This document shows, in pieces, positions 1-9,101 of a stretch of 64,000 nt of DNA (position 1 is its first letter; every line of letters starts with the position of its first letter). Under the pieces are notes generated by a model. That model saw nothing but the letters and a program-made list of their open reading frames with translations, did not search any database and was not told the DNA's origin. Origin of the DNA: Nitrosomonas sp. sh817 (GTDB lineage Bacteria > Pseudomonadota > Gammaproteobacteria > Burkholderiales > Nitrosomonadaceae); NCBI RefSeq assembly GCF_030908545.1, contig NZ_CP133083.1:1736001-1800000 (forward strand). Reading direction: 5' to 3'. A program made the translations under genes and the position numbers.

Positions 1-53
1 ATGTAACAGCTATCGGGTATTCATATGAAAGCCGAACTGCTTTATATTTTTAA

Positions 54-377
54 TCATTCCAGCTCTTGATCTTTTAACGCGCCGTGATTGCGCCGCTCCA
101 GGTTTTTTTCCTTGTGCTTGAGTATCTGCCGATCGAGCTTATCAACCAAGCTGTCAATAGATGCATACATGTCTTCACTGTCGGTCTCGACGAAAATATC
201 TTTGCCGCGTATATGAACATTGGCCTCGGCCTTTTGCTTGAGTTTCTCCACCGACAGGATGACGCTGACATCAATAACATGATCAAAATGCCGTGTAATC
301 TTCCCGATTTTTGAAGTGACATAATCGCGCATTGCATCAGTAATTTCTACATGGTTACCGGTAAGTTTTAAGTTCAT
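54..377 (-). CDS. hpf: Ribosome hibernation promoting factor, short HPF/RaiA family
   Basis: A 107-residue protein that begins MNLKLTGNHVEIT and matches the short HPF (YhbH-type) family. Family members bind the 30S decoding centre in stationary phase and promote formation of inactive 100S ribosomes. The beta-alpha-beta-beta-beta-alpha pattern is recognisable, with the basic helix around residues 77-95 (DKLDRQILKHKEKN). It lies 18 bp downstream of rpoN on the same strand, the common proteobacterial arrangement, so co-transcription with rpoN is likely. The length matches short HPFs and there is no C-terminal dimerisation domain of the long-HPF type. The reading frame closes at TGA 53 bp from the window edge; the next gene of the operon lies outside. 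Confidence 0.93.
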   Translation of the reverse strand: MNLKLTGNHVEITDAMRDYVTSKIGKITRHFDHVIDVSVILSVEKLKQKAEANVHIRGKDIFVETDSEDMYASIDSLVDKLDRQILKHKEKNLERRNHGALKDQELE

Positions 378-395
378 TATTATTCCCTTATTCTG

Positions 396-1844
396 TTAAA
401 TGGATTTACGAAGATTGGCTGCAGGAATCTGTAACGATTCCCGGTATTTTGCAATAGTGCGACGGGCGACAACGATTCCTTGTTGTTCCAGTATGTTTGA
501 GATTTTATTATCGCTGAGCGGTTTCCTTGGATTTTCTTCCTGTACCAGCTGCTTGATTAATGCACGGATAGCCGTCGCAGAACAAGCGCCGCCGGAATCG
601 GTGGCAACATGACTACCAAAAAAATATTTCAGTTCAAAAATGCCACGCGGAGTATACATAAATTTTTGCGTGGTGACCCGGGATACCGTCGATTCGTGAA
701 GATTCAACACCTCCGCGATTTCCCGTAACACCAGCGGCCGCATGGCAACATCTCCATGCTCAAAAAATTGCTGTTGACGCTCCACAATGACACTGGCTAC
801 TTTGTGAATGGTACTTGAGCGTTGCTGAATGTTCTTAATCAACCACTTAGCTTCATTCAATTGGTTTATCAAACCACGTTCGGAATGATGCTCCTGCTTT
901 AATATATTAGCATAGAGATGATTGATATTGAGACGCGGAATTGCAGCCTGATTCAGGCTCGCCACCCAGGTTCCGTCTTTCTTGGCAACCGTGATATCCG
1001 GAACGATATAGCGTTCACTATGTAAATTAAACTGCGCACCCGGTTTTGGATTCAAGTTCGTGATCAGCTTCTGAATGGCACGCAAGCTTTGATCTTCACA
1101 CCCCAATAATTTCTTGATTTGCATGAAATCATGGGATGCCAGAATTTCCAGATATTCCCGCACAACTCGAATGGCTTGTTCCCGGTAACAGACTTCGCCG
1201 GGCAGCGCTTTTAACTGCAATACCAGACACTCTTTCAAATTCCTCGCGCCTACGCCGGCCGGATCAAAATGTTGCAAGCAGTCGAGCGCCTCTTCCAAGT
1301 CATTTTGCGCAATCCCCAATTCTTCGGGCAGCATTTCCTGCAATTCGCTTAGATCCTGCAACAGATAACCATCTTCATCCAGGCTATCGATTAACAAGCG
1401 TACTAGATTTTTCCGGGATTCTGAAATATGACTTAAAGCGGTTTGAAAATATAAATGTTCCCGCAAACTTGATGGTTCCGCCAGTAACTGTGATGAATCA
1501 CGATCACCATCCTCGAAACCACTCGAAGCTGAAGCATTCTCTTGCGGCCATTCCGGATTGGAATCAAAATTATCTTCCGCAGCATCATCGTTTAAAGACA
1601 CAGTATCTTCCGCGGAGACCTGATTAAAGTCTTCAGCATTGGAAGCTTCGGTGGATTCGATGGCGTTCTCAGCCGTCGATACATCCCACTCTTCATACAC
1701 TTCCAGTAATGGATTTTCCTGCACAATCCGCTCGATCTCCTGATTAAGCTCGAGCGTCGATAATTGAAGCAACCGGATAGATTGTTGCAACTGAGGCGTC
1801 AACCTCAATTGTTGCGATAATTTAAGTTGGAGTGCTGGCTTCAT
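396..1844 (-). CDS. rpoN: RNA polymerase sigma-54 factor RpoN
   Basis: A 482-residue sigma-54. The N-terminal glutamine- and leucine-rich region I (about residues 1-50, starting MKPALQLKLSQQLRLTPQLQQ) is the part that responds to bacterial enhancer-binding proteins. An acidic linker follows (about 55-125), then the core-binding domain. A helix-turn-helix lies near residues 380-400 (LREIAEVLNLHESTVSRV), and the RpoN box ARRTIAKYRE near the C-terminus (about 460-469) reads the -24 promoter element. Length is normal. It sits between lptB and hpf, the standard order lptA-lptB-rpoN-hpf. In ammonia oxidisers sigma-54 would be expected to serve nitrogen and motility regulons, but nothing in this window shows its targets. 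Confidence 0.97.
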   Translation of the reverse strand: MKPALQLKLSQQLRLTPQLQQSIRLLQLSTLELNQEIERIVQENPLLEVYEEWDVSTAENAIESTEASNAEDFNQVSAEDTVSLNDDAAEDNFDSNPEWPQENASASSGFEDGDRDSSQLLAEPSSLREHLYFQTALSHISESRKNLVRLLIDSLDEDGYLLQDLSELQEMLPEELGIAQNDLEEALDCLQHFDPAGVGARNLKECLVLQLKALPGEVCYREQAIRVVREYLEILASHDFMQIKKLLGCEDQSLRAIQKLITNLNPKPGAQFNLHSERYIVPDITVAKKDGTWVASLNQAAIPRLNINHLYANILKQEHHSERGLINQLNEAKWLIKNIQQRSSTIHKVASVIVERQQQFFEHGDVAMRPLVLREIAEVLNLHESTVSRVTTQKFMYTPRGIFELKYFFGSHVATDSGGACSATAIRALIKQLVQEENPRKPLSDNKISNILEQQGIVVARRTIAKYRESLQIPAANLRKSI

Positions 1845-1898
1845 GACACTGAAAAAACAACGATTACTGAAAATAACGATTCAAGCCGTCTCCCGAAA

Positions 1899-2621
1899 CT
1901 ACATCCGGAAATGTTCACCCAAATAAACTTCTCTAACTTTCTCATTATCAATAATTTCTTCCGATCTGCCTTGAGCCAGCACATGTCCGTCGCTGATGAT
2001 GTATGCACGATCGCAAATCCCTAATGTTTCACGAACATTATGATCGGTAATCAAAACACCGATATTCCGCTCCTTCAGAAAAGCAATGACTTTCTGAATA
2101 TCCAACACAGCAATTGGATCAACACCGGCAAAAGGCTCGTCCAATAAAATGAAACGTGGTTGCGACGCCAAAGCGCGGGCTATTTCCACACGGCGGCGCT
2201 CACCTCCGGACAAGCTGATAGCTGGATTATCGCGCAAATGACTGATGTGCAAATCGTGTAATAAATCGTCTAAATACCGCTGTTTCGTCTCTTCATCCAG
2301 ATTCTGCAGCTCTAACACCGCCAGAATATTTTCTTCAACCGTCAGCCGCCGGAAAATCGATGCCTCTTGCGGCAGGTAACTCAACCCTAATTTAGCTCTT
2401 CGATGGATCGGCAACTGGCTTAAGTCTTCTCCGTCCATGAAAACACCGCCGCTATCCAGCGGGATCAATCCAACGATCATATAAAAGCAAGTCGTTTTAC
2501 CGGCGCCGTTAGGCCCCAGCAATCCGATCACTTCCCCGCTCCCAAGCGAAAAAGAAACATCTTGCACGACGGTGCGCGATTTATATCGCTTTTTTAAATT
2601 ACTCGCTCTTAATTCACTCAT
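1899..2621 (-). CDS. lptB: LPS export ABC transporter ATP-binding protein LptB
   Basis: Cytoplasmic ATPase of the LptB2FGC complex that extracts LPS from the inner membrane. Seen: Walker A GPNGAGKT (about residues 36-43), Q-loop QEAS, signature LSGGERRR (about 137-144), Walker B FILLDEP (157-163) and H-loop DHNV. A start at the ATG giving [16 protein letters not shown] is chosen because it matches the usual LptB N-terminus; a TTG four codons upstream (2633) would add MRQQ and cannot be excluded. The gene follows lptA by about 40 bp and precedes rpoN by about 55 bp. At 240 residues the length is normal. Confidence 0.96.
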   Translation of the reverse strand: MSELRASNLKKRYKSRTVVQDVSFSLGSGEVIGLLGPNGAGKTTCFYMIVGLIPLDSGGVFMDGEDLSQLPIHRRAKLGLSYLPQEASIFRRLTVEENILAVLELQNLDEETKQRYLDDLLHDLHISHLRDNPAISLSGGERRRVEIARALASQPRFILLDEPFAGVDPIAVLDIQKVIAFLKERNIGVLITDHNVRETLGICDRAYIISDGHVLAQGRSEEIIDNEKVREVYLGEHFRM

Positions 2622-2662
2622 CTGCTGACGCAACCTTCAAAAGAATCGGATACCGGTAAAAT

Positions 2663-3196
2663 CTATTCAGATTTGTTTTTAGGCTGGATGGTTATCCGTA
2701 CCCGCTTGTCGGGACCCGACTCGACCCCTCGTTCCTTACTGCCTTTAACCTGAAAAAATTCGCTATTCATATCGTAGGCAATATAATCGCCTTGAACTTC
2801 ATCCGTGCCGCGTTTCAGCCGCGCCTGCCGGAACAGCTCGATTTTATCGGTTTTGCTGTCGTATTCCGCACGCTCGCTCCAGCCTTCTACATATTCATCG
2901 AGTCCATCCCGCTTCTGCCGGAAAGTCACAAGCTCGCCGATCGCCGTTGCATGGCGGAACCCTTGCACATCTTCTTTCATAATCATTTTATCGGCAGTAA
3001 TCCGCAAAGTTCCTTGCGTCAGAATCACATTACCGGTAAACACGCTGACCCGGCTTCCTTCTTTGCGGTTGACATCCTCAACAGTAGCGCGGTCCGCTTC
3101 CAAATAGATCGGCTTTTTCCGGTCGCCCTTCTCGGCGTTGGCAGAATGAACAAACAATAGACTCAACAGACTTACAACAAAAATTATTTTCATCAT
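2663..3196 (-). CDS. lptA: Periplasmic LPS transport protein LptA
   Basis: A 177-residue protein with an N-terminal signal peptide (MMKIIFVVSLLSLLFVHSANA, cleavage likely after ANA near residue 21). The OstA/LptA beta-jellyroll domain follows, with the typical opening PIYLEADRATVED and the motif TGNVILTQGTL. LptA monomers form the periplasmic bridge that passes LPS from LptC to LptD. The basic C-terminal tail (PKNKSE) is short, as usual. It is separated from lptC by 9 bp, so the two are almost certainly translated from one message, and it precedes lptB. Confidence 0.94.
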   Translation of the reverse strand: MMKIIFVVSLLSLLFVHSANAEKGDRKKPIYLEADRATVEDVNRKEGSRVSVFTGNVILTQGTLRITADKMIMKEDVQGFRHATAIGELVTFRQKRDGLDEYVEGWSERAEYDSKTDKIELFRQARLKRGTDEVQGDYIAYDMNSEFFQVKGSKERGVESGPDKRVRITIQPKNKSE

Positions 3197-3205
3197 ATGT
3201 TCAAA

Positions 3206-3772
3206 TTACTTCGTATTGACTGCTCTTACACTGGATAGTAGTTGTATCATGCCAATGCGGTTATCAAATTCCAAACCGATTGCCTTGATGGTGGTATCGA
3301 ATCTGGCAATAGTGACCGGCTGATCCGTTTTTACCAAATTTTCCTTAGGGATCAAATGCAAGAAGTCCGTCACCATTGTGATATTGCCGTTATCCTCATC
3401 AGTGCCTCGCACCGCTTTCACATTCCCGGTCAGATAAACATCTTCTCCTTTGTTGATAATTTCAGCGCGTTCAGCATAAACACGCATCAGCGGATTTTTG
3501 GGATCGGCATTTGCGAAGCTCACTTGTTCCAATTGCGTGACTTCCGCATCTAAAAAATGAAAAAGCTTTTGAGCGGCAAATTTGCGTTGGATGTGCTGTT
3601 CGTAGTCCATTCGAACACCGGATAGCTCTTCAACAATATAATCCGGATTCAAACTCAAACTTTCGTCGCTAACAGACTCAGGCGGACGAGTCATATGATC
3701 AAGCCAGAATGTCAATAATGCCAAAATAATAAGTAGAATTACCGGTGAACTAATAAACGGGCGCTTGATCAT
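3206..3772 (-). CDS. lptC: LPS export protein LptC
   Basis: A 188-residue bitopic protein: one N-terminal membrane helix (about residues 9-26, SPVILLIILALLTFWL) and a periplasmic LptC domain with the pattern ADPKNPLMRVYAERAEI and VYLTGNVKAVRG. It docks LptA onto the LptB2FG extractor. It is the first gene of the lptC-lptA-lptB-rpoN-hpf run and is divergent from nadA across a 223-bp intergenic region, so the operon promoter should lie in 3773-3900. The kdsC/kdsD genes often found upstream in other proteobacteria are absent here. Confidence 0.93.
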   Translation of the reverse strand: MIKRPFISSPVILLIILALLTFWLDHMTRPPESVSDESLSLNPDYIVEELSGVRMDYEQHIQRKFAAQKLFHFLDAEVTQLEQVSFANADPKNPLMRVYAERAEIINKGEDVYLTGNVKAVRGTDEDNGNITMVTDFLHLIPKENLVKTDQPVTIARFDTTIKAIGLEFDNRIGMIQLLSSVRAVNTK

Positions 3773-3903
3773 TAGGTTATGGCTCGGGGTTTTGTTTTCT
3801 CTTTTTGTATTGATGCTTGACTCAAAAAACCTGTTTTACCTATTTATTGAATTATAGCAGAACGCGTATCACCATTTTACCAATCATCCTGATTGCCGGT
3901 TTC

Positions 3904-3934
3904 GTTGCAAGTCTTTAAATATCTAACTTGCAAC
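3904..3934. promoter_or_regulatory. Perfect 9-bp inverted repeat upstream of nadA (candidate operator)
   Basis: GTTGCAAGT (3904-3912) and ACTTGCAAC (3926-3934) are exact reverse complements separated by 13 AT-rich bases, in the lptC-nadA divergent region about 60 bp before the nadA ATG. The right arm overlaps a possible -35 (TTGCAA, 3928-3933) followed after 18 bp by TATACC. A dyad in this position is typical of a repressor site, but the regulator is unknown. A small RNA hairpin is the alternative. Confidence 0.4.
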
Positions 3935-3995
3935 CCTATCTTGGAATAAAATATACCGGACATTCCGATAAACCATTAGGAACACACCCATTACA

Positions 3996-5093
3996 ATGCT
4001 CCAGACAGCAATCGATTTTGAGAAGTATGAGCAGTTACAGGATGAAGCCTGCACACAGCGCATCATCGCGGCTAAAAAAACGTTGGGGGATCGCGCTGTC
4101 ATTCTGGCGCATCATTATCAACGCGCGGATGTTTACCGGCACGCGGATTTAACCGGCGATTCTTTAAAGCTCTCTTTCCTGGCTGCGCAGACTGACGCCG
4201 ATTATCTGGTTTTTTGCGGCGTGCACTTCATGGCGGAAGTTGCGGATATGCTTTCAAGCCCTGAACAAATCGCTATTTTGCCGGACATGGCCGCCGGCTG
4301 TTCAATGGCCGATATGGCTAACCTGGCAAATGTTGAACGCGCTTGGCGAGAGCTTGCCGAAGTGCTTGATCCTGATGAAGTGATTACACCGGTTACCTAT
4401 ATAAATTCCTCAGCCGATCTGAAAGCTTTTTGCGGTGAACATGGCGGCATCGTTTGCACCTCCAGCAACGCTGGCAAAGTGCTGCAGTGGTCGTTCAAGC
4501 AACGGGAAAAAGTATTGTTCTTTCCCGACCAGCATCTAGGCCGCTGGAGCGGCCATCAGTCAGGCATTTCACTGGAACAAATGCCGGTATGGAACTTTGA
4601 CGAACCGATGGGCGGGTTGACACGGGAACAAATCAAGAACGCCAAGATATTGCTTTGGAAAGGCCACTGTTCGGTGCATCAAATGTTTCAACCGCACCAC
4701 ATTATCCGCTTTCGCAATCAATATCCCGATGGCATCGTCATCTCGCATCCCGAATGCAGTTTTGAAGTATGCAAGGCATCCGATTACGTCGGCTCCACCG
4801 AATACATCATTAAAACCATCGCGGCGGCTGAAAGCGGAACTCGCTGGCTGGTCGGCACCGAATTGAATCTCGTCAGCCGGATCACCGAAGAATTCAAATC
4901 GCAAGGAAAAATTATTCAGTTCATGTCGCCGATGGTTTGCATGTGCTCCACGATGGCTCGAATCGATCCGCAGCATCTGGCTTGGACACTGGAAAACCTT
5001 GTCAGCGGCAATGTCGTGAATCAAATCAAGGTTCCCGAGACTGAAGCCAGACTGGCCAGAATCGCATTAGACCGGATGCTGAAGATTTCATAA
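3996..5093 (+). CDS. nadA: Quinolinate synthase NadA
   Basis: A 365-residue [4Fe-4S] enzyme that condenses iminoaspartate with dihydroxyacetone phosphate to quinolinate in de novo NAD synthesis. Family motifs are present: VILAHHYQRADV (about 35-46), LTGDSLKLS, GCSMADM (C102), VCTSSNAGKV (C153), HPECSFEVC (C253, C258) and SPMVCMCSTMARI (C314, C316). The three cluster ligands must come from these cysteines. The start giving MLQTAIDFEKYEQ is chosen because the frame is open only shortly upstream and a typical NadA N-terminus follows. nadB and nadC are not adjacent. The next gene, a cardiolipin synthase, follows after 64 bp on the same strand. Confidence 0.96.
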   Translation: MLQTAIDFEKYEQLQDEACTQRIIAAKKTLGDRAVILAHHYQRADVYRHADLTGDSLKLSFLAAQTDADYLVFCGVHFMAEVADMLSSPEQIAILPDMAAGCSMADMANLANVERAWRELAEVLDPDEVITPVTYINSSADLKAFCGEHGGIVCTSSNAGKVLQWSFKQREKVLFFPDQHLGRWSGHQSGISLEQMPVWNFDEPMGGLTREQIKNAKILLWKGHCSVHQMFQPHHIIRFRNQYPDGIVISHPECSFEVCKASDYVGSTEYIIKTIAAAESGTRWLVGTELNLVSRITEEFKSQGKIIQFMSPMVCMCSTMARIDPQHLAWTLENLVSGNVVNQIKVPETEARLARIALDRMLKIS

Positions 5094-5157
5094 TCGGATT
5101 TTGCCGCGACAACCGGCGAGAACTTTGCGATCACGTACCCGCAACTACTATCAGCCA

Positions 5158-6330
5158 ATGTCAAAGTTTCATTTTGTTGAAGGCAATCAGATCTCGTTAT
5201 TGCATAACGGCGAAGAATACTTTCCAGTGCTCGAAGCCGCAATCGAAACAGCGCGATTTGAAATACATATTGAGACGTATATTTTTGAATTGGATGCGGT
5301 CGGTACCAAAATAGCCGCTGCTTTAACACGCGCGGTGCAGCGCGGTGTCACCGTTTACCTGCTTCTAGATGGATTCGGTTCACAGAATTTGTCCAAAGAA
5401 ACCATTAACAACCTGTTGCAAGCCGGTATTAAGATCCTGATTTTCAGACCTGAACTTATTTTTGCAAGACTTGGCCGTTACCGGTTGCGGCGAATGCATC
5501 GCAAACTGGTAATGATCGATGCTCACACCGCGTTCATCGGCGGAATTAATATCATTGATGACGAGGATAATCCGGAGCATCTGACGCCTCGCTTCGATTA
5601 TGCGGTTGTAGTCACAGGACCCTTACTATTACAGATCCATAAAGCCATTAAGCATCTATGGATGCTGGTTGCCTGGGCTCACTTGAAGAAGCGCTGGATT
5701 ACGCCGGATGCTGTAGCGCCAGCCGGCACACGTTGCGGAAATCACAAAGCGGCTTTTGTTATCCGTGATAATTGGCGTCATCGCCATGATATCGAACATG
5801 CTTACCTGGAAGCCATCAACCAGGCAAAAACAGAGATTATTATCGCAAATGCTTATTTCCTGCCGGGAAGAAAATTCAGCAATGCTTTGAAGCATGCGGT
5901 TAAGCGTGGAGTGAGCGTTGAACTGTTATTGCAAGGAAAAATCGAATACCGTTTACAGTATCATGCAACCCAAGCGCTATACGAAAATCTATTGAAGTCG
6001 GGAATAAAAATTTATGAATACAACCGCAGCTATCTGCATGCGAAGGTCGCTGTGATCGATCAATATTGGGTCACTGTAGGCTCTTCCAACATTGATCCGT
6101 TTAGTTTGCTGCTGGCGCGCGAAGCCAATGTTCTTATTGAAAACCAAGATATCGCGTCGGAATTAAGAATCAGTTTAAGAACCGCAATCACGAAAGAATC
6201 TGTCGCAGTAACCCCGGCTGACAATAAATTTTTTTCCTGGCGAAATTTTATAATCAATTGGCTATGCTTTTATTTTGTCCGCACCCTGCAAGGTGTGCTT
6301 GGCTATGATTGGTATGACAATCAGCAATAA
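5158..6330 (+). CDS. clsB: Cardiolipin synthase B-type phospholipase D family protein
   Basis: A 390-residue phospholipase D superfamily protein with two HKD motifs: HRKLVMID with H114, K116 and D121, followed by GGINI, and LHAKVAVID with H294, K296 and D301, followed by GSSNIDPFS. These are the hallmarks of ClsB/YbhO-type cardiolipin synthases, which make cardiolipin by phosphatidyl transfer at the inner membrane. There is no N-terminal membrane hairpin of the ClsA type; a single hydrophobic stretch near the C-terminus (NFIINWLCFYFV) could be peripheral. The ATG at 5158 is preferred over an upstream in-frame TTG at 5101, which would add 19 basic residues lacking family similarity. No convincing Shine-Dalgarno precedes either. 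Confidence 0.88.
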   Translation: MSKFHFVEGNQISLLHNGEEYFPVLEAAIETARFEIHIETYIFELDAVGTKIAAALTRAVQRGVTVYLLLDGFGSQNLSKETINNLLQAGIKILIFRPELIFARLGRYRLRRMHRKLVMIDAHTAFIGGINIIDDEDNPEHLTPRFDYAVVVTGPLLLQIHKAIKHLWMLVAWAHLKKRWITPDAVAPAGTRCGNHKAAFVIRDNWRHRHDIEHAYLEAINQAKTEIIIANAYFLPGRKFSNALKHAVKRGVSVELLLQGKIEYRLQYHATQALYENLLKSGIKIYEYNRSYLHAKVAVIDQYWVTVGSSNIDPFSLLLAREANVLIENQDIASELRISLRTAITKESVAVTPADNKFFSWRNFIINWLCFYFVRTLQGVLGYDWYDNQQ

Positions 6331-6384
6331 ATGACCGGCGTTATGCATTCACTCAACTTTTACTGATGGCCGGGAATTATCGAC

Positions 6385-7425
6385 ATGTATCCGTTTAAAG
6401 GTCAACAACAATCCAATCAACTTCCCGGTCAATCGGAACAAATTGCCGCTGCTGCCCGGATAATACGCGAAGGCGGCACCGTTGCGTTTCCCACCGAAAC
6501 CGTCTACGGTCTCGGTGCCGACGCCACAAATCCCGATGCCATTCGCAAGATTTACGAAATCAAGCAACGCCCCTTCGATCACCCATTGATTGTGCACATC
6601 GCGTCAATTTCCGACCTTGCTTATTGGGCTGAGGCGATACCGGAAACTGCCTATGATTTAGCCGATCGTTTCTGGCCGGGTCCGTTAACGCTTATTTTAC
6701 AGCGCAGCCACCGCATTTCTGATTGCATAACAGGCGGACAAGATACGGTGGGTTTACGCATACCCGCGCATCCGACCGCATTAGCTTTATTAAAAGCTCT
6801 GGGGCCGGAAAAAGCATTGGCTGCGCCGTCGGCTAATCGATTTGGCCGGATCAGCCCGACTTCCGCCGCGCATGTCCGACAGGAGCTTGGGAACAGTGCC
6901 GATATGATCTTAGATGGTGGTGACTGCGAAGTAGGGTTAGAAAGCACGATCATAAGCTTTCATGAGCATGAACCGTTGATTTTACGGCCCGGAGGAATTA
7001 CACCCGCCGAGCTTGCGGAAGCACTGGGAAGGCCAATCGCTGTCTCAACCCGCTGCACCATCCGCTCGTCCGGATCATTGCCCGCACACTACGCACCGTC
7101 AACTCCGCTAAGATTATTTCCTGCAACAGAGCTGTGGCGCCAAGCAACCGCATTAGCCGCACAAAACTTGCGCATACTGGCAATCACATGGTCAAGTACC
7201 GGGAAACCCCAAGCTGCGAATCAATCATTCGAGCAATTCCGCATGCCCGCCGATCCAATTCAATATGGCAAACAACTTTATGCAAATTTACGCCGGTTCG
7301 ATCAGGCAGGATTTGATTACTTACTGGTTGAGACACCCCCAAATGATTTTCAATGGCTCGCGATCACCGATCGGCTGCAGCGAGCAAGCTTTCATTTTTC
7401 TGATAACCAAGGAGAACAACTTTAA
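6385..7425 (+). CDS. L-threonylcarbamoyladenylate synthase, Sua5 type
   Basis: A 346-residue protein of the Sua5/YwlC/YrdC family, which makes threonylcarbamoyl-AMP for the t6A37 modification of ANN-decoding tRNAs. The YrdC domain (about residues 20-205) shows the signature GGTVAFPTETVYGLGADA, the KQRPFDHPL motif and APSANRFGRISPT. The length indicates the longer Sua5 form, with a C-terminal Sua5 domain (about 225-346) after the linker SGSLPAHYAPSTPL. The gene is followed after 3 bp by the CbbY-type phosphatase, suggesting translational coupling. The symbol is left blank because tsaC and sua5 are both used for this form. Confidence 0.93.
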   Translation: MYPFKGQQQSNQLPGQSEQIAAAARIIREGGTVAFPTETVYGLGADATNPDAIRKIYEIKQRPFDHPLIVHIASISDLAYWAEAIPETAYDLADRFWPGPLTLILQRSHRISDCITGGQDTVGLRIPAHPTALALLKALGPEKALAAPSANRFGRISPTSAAHVRQELGNSADMILDGGDCEVGLESTIISFHEHEPLILRPGGITPAELAEALGRPIAVSTRCTIRSSGSLPAHYAPSTPLRLFPATELWRQATALAAQNLRILAITWSSTGKPQAANQSFEQFRMPADPIQYGKQLYANLRRFDQAGFDYLLVETPPNDFQWLAITDRLQRASFHFSDNQGEQL

Positions 7426-7428
7426 CCG

Positions 7429-8205
7429 ATGAATACCACTAAAAAACTTCAAGCGGTACTTTTTGATGTGGACGGCACACTCGCCGATACCGAACAAGAT
7501 GGTCATCGCATCGCATTTAATGCTGCATTCAAGCAATATGATCTCGATTGGAACTGGGATGTCGACCTTTACGGGGATCTTTTGCAGGTTACCGGCGGAA
7601 AAGAGCGAATTCGTCACTATATCGAGAAATATGTTCCCGCGCTTCTCGATAAAAGTGATTTGGCCGAATGGATTGCAGGTTTGCACAAAACCAAAACCAA
7701 GTATTTCGAATCGCTGATGGAAGCTGGAAATATCCCGTTGCGGCCCGGGGTGGCAAGATTAATCCGCGAATTGCGGCATGAAAAGGTAAAACTGGCTATC
7801 GCAACGACAACCACGATGGAAAATGTCACCGCCTTACTTAAGTCGACTTTAGGCGAAGAATCCATCGGCTGGTTCGATATTATTGGCGCGGGTGACATTG
7901 TTCCTTCAAAAAAGCCGGCGCCGGATATTTATCATTGGGTACTCACTCAATTGAGTTTGCCTGCACACCAATGCATCGCGATAGAAGATTCCGAAAATGG
8001 ATTGAAATCGGCATTGGCGGCAAGCCTTCCCACACTCATTACTGTCAGCGGCTATACCCGTTCGCAAAACTTTAGCGGCGCAACTGCAGTCGTATCAGAC
8101 CTGGGAGAACCAACCCAACCATTCAAACTAATCTCAGGCAGCAATCCAGAAAATGGATGGATTAACTACCAAGTGCTCAATAAATTGGTCTCTCATGCGG
8201 CGTAA
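7429..8205 (+). CDS. cbbY: HAD-superfamily phosphatase, CbbY type
   Basis: A 258-residue HAD hydrolase with motif I DVDGT (D13, D15), motif II ATTTT, a motif III lysine in PSKKPAPDIY and motif IV EDSENG. The size and the sequence DVDGTLADTEQDGHRIAFN are typical of CbbY, which removes the RuBisCO inhibitor xylulose-1,5-bisphosphate in Calvin-cycle bacteria. A beta-phosphoglucomutase-like role is the alternative. The gene is about 22 kb from cbbLSQO but on the same genome segment. A Shine-Dalgarno AAGGAG lies inside the end of the upstream gene, 13-18 bases before the ATG, in line with coupled translation. Confidence 0.85.
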   Translation: MNTTKKLQAVLFDVDGTLADTEQDGHRIAFNAAFKQYDLDWNWDVDLYGDLLQVTGGKERIRHYIEKYVPALLDKSDLAEWIAGLHKTKTKYFESLMEAGNIPLRPGVARLIRELRHEKVKLAIATTTTMENVTALLKSTLGEESIGWFDIIGAGDIVPSKKPAPDIYHWVLTQLSLPAHQCIAIEDSENGLKSALAASLPTLITVSGYTRSQNFSGATAVVSDLGEPTQPFKLISGSNPENGWINYQVLNKLVSHAA

Positions 8206-8237
8206 CGCTTTTAATAGTAGAACTAAGGAGAATCAGA

Positions 8238-8594
8238 ATGAAGTTAATTGGATTGATATTAGCAATGTTGATTAGCGCACCTATTTCCGCTAATGAATCT
8301 GTTGCAGCAACGGGAGAAACCACTGCATTAATAACCGAGGCAATCGACCACGCCGAAACTGCTCAAATACACGGCAAAGCCGGTCATACCAGCACACTGC
8401 TGGAATATGCGCAAGAAAGCCTTACTCATGCACAAGCTGCAGAAAAAAAACTTGCCAATACGTCGCCACATCTGAATGAATCCATTAAACACCTAAACGA
8501 AGCGATTGAAAATGCCAAGCAAAATCATCCGGAGACTGCGACTCGACACATGGAAAAAGCCATCGAACAAATGCGCCTTTCAATCACAAACTAA
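8238..8594 (+). CDS. smbP: SmbP-like small periplasmic metal-binding protein
   Basis: A 118-residue protein with a signal peptide (MKLIGLILAMLISAPISA, cleavage near residue 18). The mature part is an all-helical, histidine-rich repeat: ITEAIDHAETAQIHGKAGH, LLEYAQESLTHAQAAEKK, LNESIKHLNEAIENAKQNH and ATRHMEKAIEQM. This matches SmbP, the small copper-binding four-helix-bundle protein described from Nitrosomonas europaea. A metal buffering or chaperone role in the periplasm is inferred. The Shine-Dalgarno AAGGAG is well placed (8226-8231). Its TAA stop (8592-8594) is exactly where the tandem IS element begins, so the native 3' untranslated region has been displaced. The number of His residues is lower than I recall for N. 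europaea SmbP, but I could not compare directly. Confidence 0.85.
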   Translation: MKLIGLILAMLISAPISANESVAATGETTALITEAIDHAETAQIHGKAGHTSTLLEYAQESLTHAQAAEKKLANTSPHLNESIKHLNEAIENAKQNHPETATRHMEKAIEQMRLSITN

Positions 8595-8669
8595 ACAACC
8601 ACCGGCTAAAGCCGGTGGGTTTGAGTTACGGACTGAAAGTCCGGATACGCGTCGACTAAACGACGCGTC

Positions 8670-9101
8670 TTATTCCGGCTCCATTTTAAAATTGTCGTTT
8701 GGATTTGGCTCAAAATGATGCTCCAAGTATTGTTTGATCATCTCTTCTGTCATCTGACCTACTGTCACGCAGAAATACCCTCGCGCCCAAAAATGCCTTC
8801 CCCAGTACCGCTTCTTCAAGTGAGGAAATTCTTCAAACAGATAGCTCGATGTTCGTCCTTTTAGCCGCCTCATGATCTCACTCGGAGCCATCTCCGGCGG
8901 ACAACTCACCAGAATATGCACATGATCCTTACTTACTACACCCTGTACAATTCCGATTTCAAATGCTTCACACGTCTGACGAACCAACTCTCGTACTCGT
9001 TCTGCTACTTCTCCCTTCAGAATCTTATATCTATACTTCGTTACCCATACAAAATGATATTCAATCTGATAAACCGTATGACTTCCATATCTATAATCCA
9101 T
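8670..9101 (-). CDS. tnpA: IS200-type Y1 transposase TnpA (copy 1)
   Basis: HUH-superfamily single-strand transposase. Numbered from an upstream ATG at 9122 (150 aa), the metal-binding HVH is H67/H69 in SKDHVHILVS and the catalytic tyrosine is Y132 in IKQYLEHH. The start at 9101 (143 aa, MDYRYGSHTVYQIEYHFVW) is preferred because AGGAGG stands 6-7 bases before it; the ATG at 9122 has no Shine-Dalgarno. That AGGAG lies in the loop of a perfect 9-bp hairpin (9100-9122) whose 3' arm includes part of the start codon, which should damp translation. Copy 1 differs from copy 2 in the protein at two residues (IG versus MR at 56-57). Confidence 0.92.
   Translation of the reverse strand: MDYRYGSHTVYQIEYHFVWVTKYRYKILKGEVAERVRELVRQTCEAFEIGIVQGVVSKDHVHILVSCPPEMAPSEIMRRLKGRTSSYLFEEFPHLKKRYWGRHFWARGYFCVTVGQMTEEMIKQYLEHHFEPNPNDNFKMEPE

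Noticed and set aside
1136..1627. 163-codon plus-strand frame inside rpoN
   Set aside because: It lies antisense within a clear sigma-54 gene, lacks a ribosome site and has no recognisable domain.
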